64,000 bases of DNA from Aeropyrum sp. (GTDB taxonomy: Archaea > Thermoproteota > Thermoprotei_A > Sulfolobales > Acidilobaceae). Below, piece after piece: positions 59,658-64,000 of this stretch; the stretch's first letter is position 1, and each line of letters begins with the position of its first letter. Both the position numbers and the translations under genes were made by a program. The notes beneath the pieces are model-generated. The model was not told the DNA's origin, ran no database searches, and saw nothing but the letters and a program-made list of their open reading frames with translations. The stretch covers positions 1 through 64,000 of the forward strand of contig WAKF01000077.1 of the NCBI GenBank assembly GCA_015523465.1, in the 5' to 3' direction.

Positions 59658-60260
59658 ATGGCTAGCAGGTTGGCTACAGCCACCATAATCCTGGGCCTGG
59701 CAGCCATCGTAGTCCTAGTAGGCATCGCATCCATAAAGGTGAGCCAGGCCCAGCTAAGCGAGGAAGAAGCCCGGAGCCTGTTCGAGAAGCTAGGGTGCAC
59801 GGCATGCCACGTAGGAAACCAGCCCCTAGCTCCGGCTCTTAAGTGGGAGTTGATCCTCCAGGAACTCCAGAAAGTGCAGACAGAGTACGGCGGCGACCTA
59901 GACAAGTTCGCCCAGAGCATAGAATACTATGGAGGCAGGAAGTTCCAGAGCTGGCAGGAGCTCATCCAGCAGATGGCAGCCAACGTAGGGAGGAGCCCCG
60001 ATGACCCCGAGATAAAGCAGATATTCGAGTTCTTCGCCTCCTATACTGGAGCAGCCCCAGCAGAGCCTCAGGAAACCCAGACCCCGGCCGAGACTCCGGC
60101 CGAGACAGCCACTCCCGCCCCAGCCCCACCAGCCGAAGAGACTCCTAAGGAAGCCCCCAAGGAAGAGGCTAAGGGCATACCCTTCGGCCTAGCCCTAGCC
60201 ATAACAATAGTCATAGTAGCAGTTGTAGTGGGAGCAATATACATGGCAACCCGCAGGTAG
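59658..60260 (+). CDS. Membrane-anchored monohaem cytochrome c
   Basis: From ATG 59658 (200 residues; AGGTGGCG upstream) the protein has an N-terminal span TATIILGLAAIVVLVGIASI and a haem-binding CTACH in FEKLGCTACHVGNQPLAPAL. A domain of about 100 residues follows, then a Pro/Ala/Glu/Thr linker of about 45 residues and a second span, FGLALAITIVIVAVVVGAIYMA. A distal methionine ligand may be QQMAANVGR, but this is not certain. It would sit outside the membrane and carry electrons to the CuA oxidase encoded 1.4 kb on. A TTAAAGCTTAAAAC element near 59590 may be the promoter. TTG 59625 is an alternative start. Confidence 0.85.
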   Translation: MASRLATATIILGLAAIVVLVGIASIKVSQAQLSEEEARSLFEKLGCTACHVGNQPLAPALKWELILQELQKVQTEYGGDLDKFAQSIEYYGGRKFQSWQELIQQMAANVGRSPDDPEIKQIFEFFASYTGAAPAEPQETQTPAETPAETATPAPAPPAEETPKEAPKEEAKGIPFGLALAITIVIVAVVVGAIYMATRR

Positions 60261-60340
60261 CCCCTTTAACGCTTAAAGCCTACCTTTTTTAGAGCCCGAC
60301 ACCAGGAAACATTATACTTCATAACCTAGTAATTGGAGCC

Positions 60341-60760
60341 TTAAATCCTTAAAGACCGAGTATTAGGCTCGAGTCTAAGCCTCCCAACGACCGTATCAAA
60401 CCTCAGACTACCCAGAGGGGGGGAGAGGCGGAGCACCCCAGCGAGCCCGTCGGGCCTCGTCACGACCAGCCTGCCGTACAAGCTATCACGTGAAGCCAAC
60501 AGCCCGTAAGCCCTCTCGGTAATGTAGCTCTCGCCCTCGACAAGGCTAACACTATCACCCACATCGTACACGCCCACAGGATAATACCTACTATACACCT
60601 CCACCAGAGGCCTATCACCCTCAACCACAAGCAACCCCAGCTTACGCAGGAAACCAGGCCCCTCAAGCCTCAACAATACTAGATGCACTACCCTACTATC
60701 CACCAAGCTCTGACGCCGCAGAAGAACCCCACGCTCTAATGCACTTATCACAATGGACAC
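60341..60760 (-). CDS. Hypothetical protein in the zinc-ribbon operon
   Basis: The 139-residue protein is mostly beta strand with conserved-looking VHLVLLRLEGPGFLRKLGLLVVEGD and YYPVGVYDVGDSVSLVEGESYIT. The final part is a second beta block (LYGRLVVTRPDGLAGVLRLSPP). It has no cysteine, no membrane span and no motif that I can name. It starts at GTG 60760, overlapping the zinc-ribbon gene by 13 nt, and is the third gene of this minus-strand operon. Function unknown. Confidence 0.6.
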   Translation of the reverse strand: MSIVISALERGVLLRRQSLVDSRVVHLVLLRLEGPGFLRKLGLLVVEGDRPLVEVYSRYYPVGVYDVGDSVSLVEGESYITERAYGLLASRDSLYGRLVVTRPDGLAGVLRLSPPLGSLRFDTVVGRLRLEPNTRSLRI

Positions 60761-61059
60761 CTATTACCCGCGTATATTTCTCTTCCACAGCCTAAACATA
60801 GCACGTAGATCTCACCGGAATGACAGTAGACAGCCCATAGAGTTTCCCTCCCGCAGGTCTTACATGTAAGATTCTCGAATGCTAAGATCCCCCTATTACC
60901 AGCATATAAGTCACTTTTGCATCCCGGGCATACAACGTATAAGCTTCCGGAGTGGTTGTAGATTATTTGATCCATAACGGTCTTACACTTGTTGCAATAC
61001 GCTCTTACGACCCGGGGGACTTTGAGCTTTGCTGGCGTTATTGGTAGCTCGGCCGTCAC
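60748..61059 (-). CDS. Duplicated zinc-ribbon protein
   Basis: The 103-residue protein carries two copies of a CxxC zinc ribbon. Copy 1 is YCNKCKTVMDQIIYNHSGSL then YVVCPGCKSDLYAGNR. Copy 2 is TCKTCGRETLWAVYCHSGEI then YVLCLGCGREIYAGNR. The shared HSGxxYVxCxGC and YAGNR show a tandem duplication. Each copy should bind one zinc, with four cysteines. It might bind nucleic acid or a protein. GTG 61059 comes 2 nt after the stop of the 61062-61343 gene and overlaps the start of the 60341-60760 gene, so three genes form one operon. Confidence 0.75.
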   Translation of the reverse strand: MTAELPITPAKLKVPRVVRAYCNKCKTVMDQIIYNHSGSLYVVCPGCKSDLYAGNRGILAFENLTCKTCGRETLWAVYCHSGEIYVLCLGCGREIYAGNRCPL

Positions 61060-61061
61060 GG

Positions 61062-61343
61062 CTAGTACTCCCTCCTCCTCATGAACCTATCTAGGACCTC
61101 CAGCGCCTCCCACACGTTATCGGACGTGTAGGAGATGCAGCCGACTCTGGCAAGCACCTGGCCAATCCTTGCCACGTCAAGATGGCCCACAGCTTTGAAG
61201 AGTGGTAGTAGCTGGGAGTTCCTCCTTATACACTCTATGACTATCCGCTCGAAAGCCTCGATTACCCTTTCTCCGAGGCCGGCTGATATGAGGGCTCTCC
61301 TAATATCATGCCTTAGCCTTTCTAACTCGTACTCACTACTAAT
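61062..61343 (-). CDS. Small helical protein, probably started at ATT
   Basis: This reading frame is missing from the ORF track. It gives 93 residues, beginning ISSEYELERLRHDIRRALIS and ending EALEVLDRFMRRREY, with normal codon use throughout. The frame has an in-frame TGA just upstream and no ATG, GTG or TTG until about residue 52. But a strong GGAGGTGA (61357-61350) ends 6 nt before ATT (61343-61341), and GTTTAAAAG (61386-61394) on the other strand gives a TATA box about 22 nt before the expected transcript start. The other two frames at this place close at once. It is probably the first gene of the zinc-ribbon operon. ATT starts are rare but known (infC in bacteria). Confidence 0.6.
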   Translation of the reverse strand: MSSEYELERLRHDIRRALISAGLGERVIEAFERIVIECIRRNSQLLPLFKAVGHLDVARIGQVLARVGCISYTSDNVWEALEVLDRFMRRREY

Positions 61344-61569
61344 CTCGCCTCACCTCCGTAATTATTATAATTGTACCGGGTGGATGTTTAAAAGTTTTAC
61401 GGTTATGTTACTTTAGAGTAGTGTTTATGATAGTCCTTACATATATCTACCTGTGTTGTTTAGGGTTTAAAGGGTTTCTATATGGTTATCCTGTTTTAGG
61501 CAAGATTGAGATCAGGATCAGACTTATAAGCTGTTATACACTATTAAATCCATATCCGAGGGGGTCTTC
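61344..61569. promoter_or_regulatory. Divergent promoter region of the zinc-ribbon and oxidase operons
   Basis: This AT-rich spacer has no believable gene; the 61421-61627 track ORF has unlike composition and overlaps the oxidase subunit. The minus-strand CTTTTAAAC (61394-61386) serves the ATT-start gene. ACTTATAAG near 61523 is about 45 bp before the ATG of subunit IIa, followed by CCGAGGGGGTC as its ribosome site. Confidence 0.6.
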
Positions 61570-61713
61570 ATGGGCTCCGGGGAGAAGGAAGGGGAAGCTG
61601 AAGCTGGTAGGGGCGCCCTCTTCATAATGGTCCTCTGGGCCTTCCTCCTCGTCATAATGTGGGTTAGCATATTCCTCATAATGGTGTCGAGGGGGTTATA
61701 CAGTGGTGCGTGA
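61570..61713 (+). CDS. Short membrane subunit IIa of CuA-type oxidase (47 residues)
   Basis: Too short for the track, this gene encodes 47 residues. A charged Gly/Glu start (MGSGEKEGEAEAGRG) is followed by one membrane helix, ALFIMVLWAFLLVIMWVSIFLIMVS. ATG 61570 follows GAGGGGGTC, and its stop overlaps the coxB start by 8-11 nt, so they are translated together. Short single-helix subunits are known in ba3-type oxidases (subunit IIa), where the helix replaces the missing second helix of subunit II. The CoxB here has just one span, which fits. The assignment is by position and topology. Confidence 0.7.
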   Translation: MGSGEKEGEAEAGRGALFIMVLWAFLLVIMWVSIFLIMVSRGLYSGA

Positions 61714-62296
61714 AGCAGGCATAATATACGAGTACATCTGGGTTGGCATCATTATAGCGGTCCTGGCGGGCTTCGCGGCCAGCCTAGGCTACTACAGCTT
61801 CGCTATGAACGTGAACCCCGCGTGTAAGGCGTATAAGGCTACCGAGGACCTACTCTCCCTCATAAGGGAGAACGCTCAGAAGGGCGGCGTGGTGGAGGAG
61901 GCGCCCGGCATCTATAAGGTCTACATTATAGGCAGGCAGTTCGTCTGGATACCCTCTGAGATCGTGCTAAAAGACCCAAGACAGGTCACATTCTACATAG
62001 TTTCAGAGGACGTCATACACGGCTTCGAGATCGCCGGGACTAACGTGAACTTCATGGTGTTCCCAGGCTACGTGGCAGAGTTCACATGGTACCCTCCCAG
62101 CGACATGAAGGGGGAGTTCCTCATAGTTTGTAACGAGTACTGCGGGGTGGGTCACCAGTTCATGAAGGGCAAGCTAGTGATCGAGAGGAGCGCCCAAGCA
62201 CTCTCAGAAGAAGAGGAAGGTTATGGCTTCATAGAAGAACTCTTAAGGGACATTATTACGCTAACCACGTCTCTAGGAGCCATATCTAGCAGGTAA
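61703..62296 (+). CDS. coxB: Haem-copper oxidase subunit II (CuA domain)
   Basis: The 197-residue protein has one N-terminal span, GIIYEYIWVGIIIAVLAGFAAS. A cupredoxin domain follows with the first copper ligand histidine in SEDVIHGFEIAGTNVNF and the CuA motif VCNEYCGVGHQFMKG (Cys, Glu, Cys, His and Met ligands, all present). It accepts electrons, probably from the nearby cytochrome c or a cupredoxin, and passes them to subunit I. No subunit I is in the window. GTG 61703 or GTG 61706 is the start, inside the upstream stop. A C-terminal tail beyond the domain is acidic and ends at residue 197. Confidence 0.95.
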   Translation: MVREAGIIYEYIWVGIIIAVLAGFAASLGYYSFAMNVNPACKAYKATEDLLSLIRENAQKGGVVEEAPGIYKVYIIGRQFVWIPSEIVLKDPRQVTFYIVSEDVIHGFEIAGTNVNFMVFPGYVAEFTWYPPSDMKGEFLIVCNEYCGVGHQFMKGKLVIERSAQALSEEEEGYGFIEELLRDIITLTTSLGAISSR

Positions 62297-62389
62297 GCTA
62301 CATGACCGAGTACACCTTTACCGATTCTAACCGTTATTTTAAACTTTAAAAAGCCATTTCCTTGGATAGTTAGGAGGGATGTAAAGGAG

Positions 62390-63139
62390 ATGCGAGCAAA
62401 GTATCTTTTGGTAGCGGTAGCCGCTCTAGTCCTCGGCTTCGTAGTTAGCGCTGCTGTAGGCTTTCTTCTCTCTGACTATGTATTCAGGCATGCAGACGTC
62501 CCCGAGGCTAACGAATATGCGGGTGTGGTGGAACTCAACGTTCCTGTAGCCGAGATACAAGCCCGTTCTACAGCAGGGGAGGTTGTGGTACCTATTAAAG
62601 GCAAGGTGAATATCGTCTTGCCCCAGTATGTCCATTGCCCCGATATCTGTCATTGGGAGACTAGCATACTAGCCTATGTCCTCGAGAAACTCATAGAGGA
62701 GGGGCTCCAGGACGAAGTTGTTATAGTGACTCTCGGTGTAAACCCCTACTATGAGACCCTAGAGGACGCTCAGAACTACCTTCAAGCACGGGTCGGCAAG
62801 ATGATGGAGAAGGGCGTGACTTGGATCTGGGTTCAAGACGACTTGGAGGTCATGAAGAAGCTCTGGAAGGAGTATAGATTTGCTGTGAAGCCCTACTGCG
62901 TGAAAGAAGATGGGAATGTGGTGGACCTCCCGGTGGATTTAACTAAGGAGGAAGTTGAGAAGTACCGGCGAGAATGCGAGTTTCTAGGGATAACGCATAC
63001 GGGAGGCTTTGCCATAATAGATAAGAAGGGGATCTACCGGTACTTTATAGCGCCTACAAGCGAAGGTTGGGTTGAGGGGCAACAGGGGGTAGCCGAGGTG
63101 ATATATTCTAAGGTTAAGGCCTTGATAGAGGAGGGGTGA
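62390..63139 (+). CDS. Sco1/SenC-type copper chaperone
   Basis: The 249-residue protein has an N-terminal anchor (YLLVAVAALVLGFVVSAAVGFLL) and then the thioredoxin-like Sco domain: copper-binding VHCPDICHWETSILAYVLEKL (CPDIC), a VTLGVNPYYETLEDAQNYLQA strand and ITHTGGFAIIDKKGIYRYF with the third ligand histidine. Sco proteins load CuA of subunit II. It lies 93 bp after coxB with its own TTTTAAACTTTAAAAAG promoter and TAGGAGGGATG ribosome site. It is followed by a thioredoxin-CcdA gene. An insertion (CVKEDGNVVDLPVD, about residues 172-185) carries an additional cysteine. Confidence 0.92.
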   Translation: MRAKYLLVAVAALVLGFVVSAAVGFLLSDYVFRHADVPEANEYAGVVELNVPVAEIQARSTAGEVVVPIKGKVNIVLPQYVHCPDICHWETSILAYVLEKLIEEGLQDEVVIVTLGVNPYYETLEDAQNYLQARVGKMMEKGVTWIWVQDDLEVMKKLWKEYRFAVKPYCVKEDGNVVDLPVDLTKEEVEKYRRECEFLGITHTGGFAIIDKKGIYRYFIAPTSEGWVEGQQGVAEVIYSKVKALIEEG

Positions 63140-63146
63140 AGCTAGA

Positions 63147-64000
63147 ATGGGAGGTAGCTCGAGGCTTAGACTCGATAAAGCTCGGCCTGCCTCCGACAAG
63201 TCCATGCTATTGAAGCTTACCCTCTCAATATTCACTCTAATGGTCTTTGCAAGCCTCGTCCTAAGCTCCACGCCATCTGCAGACCTCCCCAGGATAACGT
63301 CGCCAGACGAGTACTGGCGGGCTGTAGGTAGCGGCGGCAAGGTGCTGATGTATTTTAGCCAGGCAGCATGCCCTGGCTGTAAGAAGATAGAGCCCTCCAT
63401 AGCTAGGTTCGCCTCAGAGCAGAGCGAGGTTAAGGTGTATAAGGTTGACTTGGACGCCATAGCGGAGAAGTACGGTTATAGGGGGCTTATAGACTTTGTC
63501 AGCGAGATGGGCGTGAGGGGCACTCCAACCCTTATACTATATGTTAATGGGAGGGAGGTTGCAAGGCACGAAGGCACCTTCGGCTTCGGAGACCAGTACG
63601 AGCCTCTTAAGAGGTTCGTTGAGTCCTCTCTTCAAGGCGACACTGAGAATCTCTCAACAGGGACTGTCACTACAGGGCTGGAGGTCCTTGCAAGGACGAC
63701 TACGCCAGCCCAAGTAACCCTAACCCTGCTAGCAAGCCTAGCCTTCGGCCTTATAGCTGCAGTCTCTCCATGCAGCCTCCCAATGGTAGCAGCTTTCGCA
63801 ACCCTCAGTGACGAGTCACGGAGGTTTAGGGGGTTCGTCGCGACGCTAGCCTCTGTAGCTGCGGTGGCCTTTGCAGGCGGCTCCATATTCGCCCTTATAT
63901 ACGTAGTAGGAGACGCCCTAGTACCCTTTATAAGCCCAGGTGTCCTCCTAATCTTCGCGGCCTCAGCCTTCATAATAGCATGGGGCCTTATGAGCCTGGC
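63147..64000 (+). CDS. Thioredoxin-like domain fused to CcdA/DsbD membrane domain (partial)
   Basis: Not in the track because it runs off the window (284 codons seen). From ATG 63147 there is an anchor LTLSIFTLMVFASLVLSS. A thioredoxin domain follows with VLMYFSQAACPGCKKIEPSI (CPGC) and VRGTPTLILYVNGREV. After a short linker comes a membrane domain with SLAFGLIAAVSPCSLPMVAAFA, whose SPCxLP is the mark of CcdA/DsbD. The order, thioredoxin first and then CcdA, is unlike DsbD. It would pass reducing power from the cytoplasm to the outside, and could keep the Sco and CuA cysteines reduced. At least three more CcdA helices should lie beyond 64000. Confidence 0.85.
   Translation, partial: MGGSSRLRLDKARPASDKSMLLKLTLSIFTLMVFASLVLSSTPSADLPRITSPDEYWRAVGSGGKVLMYFSQAACPGCKKIEPSIARFASEQSEVKVYKVDLDAIAEKYGYRGLIDFVSEMGVRGTPTLILYVNGREVARHEGTFGFGDQYEPLKRFVESSLQGDTENLSTGTVTTGLEVLARTTTPAQVTLTLLASLAFGLIAAVSPCSLPMVAAFATLSDESRRFRGFVATLASVAAVAFAGGSIFALIYVVGDALVPFISPGVLLIFAASAFIIAWGLMSL

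Noticed and set aside
61135-61416. 93-residue plus-strand ORF
   Set aside because: It is the shadow of the ATT-start gene on the minus strand.
61421-61627. 68-residue plus-strand ORF before the oxidase genes
   Set aside because: Its codon use differs from neighbours, it spans the promoter ACTTATAAG and overlaps subunit IIa in another frame.
1-64000. tRNA, rRNA, CRISPR arrays and insertion sequences
   Set aside because: I looked for T-arm-like GTTCRAATC in spacers, repeated 24-37-bp units and terminal inverted repeats next to transposase-like genes and found none; a tool such as tRNAscan-SE would be needed to rule out intron-containing or odd tRNAs.

Overview
The window reads as a slice of the chromosome of a hyperthermophilic, oxygen-respiring crenarchaeon, most like Aeropyrum or a near relative in the Desulfurococcales. 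I infer this from gene content and style; no database was searched. The signs are TATA-box promoters with leaderless or nearly leaderless genes, frequent TTG and GTG starts, AGG-rich arginine codons, archaeal-type proteins (GatDE, Cbf5, archaeal AlaRS, DUF357-nucleotidyltransferase, an APE2256-family CARF protein), a Cbf5 gene split by a 35-nt intron, and a CuA cytochrome oxidase locus. Genes are densely packed on both strands. I see no rRNA, tRNA, CRISPR array or insertion sequence.

Layout. 1-1.7 kb: the end of an unidentified gene, then a minus-strand pair that looks like a Panacea/DUF4065 antitoxin plus PIN nuclease. 1.7-9.2 kb: a thioredoxin-like protein, acyl-CoA synthetase, DUF357-cytidylyltransferase fusion, FixX ferredoxin, permuted GTPase, membrane protein, enolase, TrkA and TatA. 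9.3-15.5 kb: TatC, a stomatin/NfeD protease pair, a CARF ring-nuclease candidate, and a two-gene sodium symporter. 15.5-23.5 kb (minus): hydantoinase/oxoprolinase HyuA-HyuB, enoyl-CoA hydratase and SufC-SufB-SufD. 23.7-29.3 kb: a 1463-residue secreted helical-repeat protein facing a membrane-anchored winged-helix regulator. 29.4-35.1 kb: citrate synthase, cbf5 with its intron, gatD and gatE. 35.2-38.8 kb: a pilus or secretion motor (ATPase plus TadC/FlaJ-like platform). 39.0-44.8 kb: EtfB-EtfA-FixC, a class V aminotransferase and uracil phosphoribosyltransferase. 44.8-49.0 kb: 2-oxoacid dehydrogenase E1alpha-E1beta-E2, facing a translin homologue. 49.0-57.9 kb: aldehyde dehydrogenase, a YbaK editing domain, a four-gene regulator/membrane/beta-repeat operon, alaS and acyl-CoA dehydrogenase. 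58-64 kb: a metallo-beta-lactamase, Dph6-like ligase, membrane cytochrome c, a zinc-ribbon operon with a gene that seems to start at ATT, and the oxidase cluster (short subunit IIa, CoxB, Sco, thioredoxin-CcdA fusion cut by the window end).

How it fits together. Scattered through the window are the parts of an aerobic fatty-acid or branched-acid oxidation route: acyl-CoA synthetase, acyl-CoA dehydrogenase, enoyl-CoA hydratase, EtfAB, FixC and FixX feeding quinone. Acetyl-CoA from this route or from the E1/E2 complex can enter citrate synthase, and the electrons can end at the CuA oxidase. SufBCD supplies iron-sulfur clusters, and TatAC can export folded redox proteins.

The best leads for new biology are the giant helical-repeat protein with its divergent membrane regulator and hairpin-masked start codon; the regulator/small membrane protein/beta-repeat operon at 51-53 kb; the ATT-start/zinc-ribbon operon at 60-61 kb; the Panacea-PIN pair; and a near-identical 16-bp palindrome in front of both sufB and sufC.
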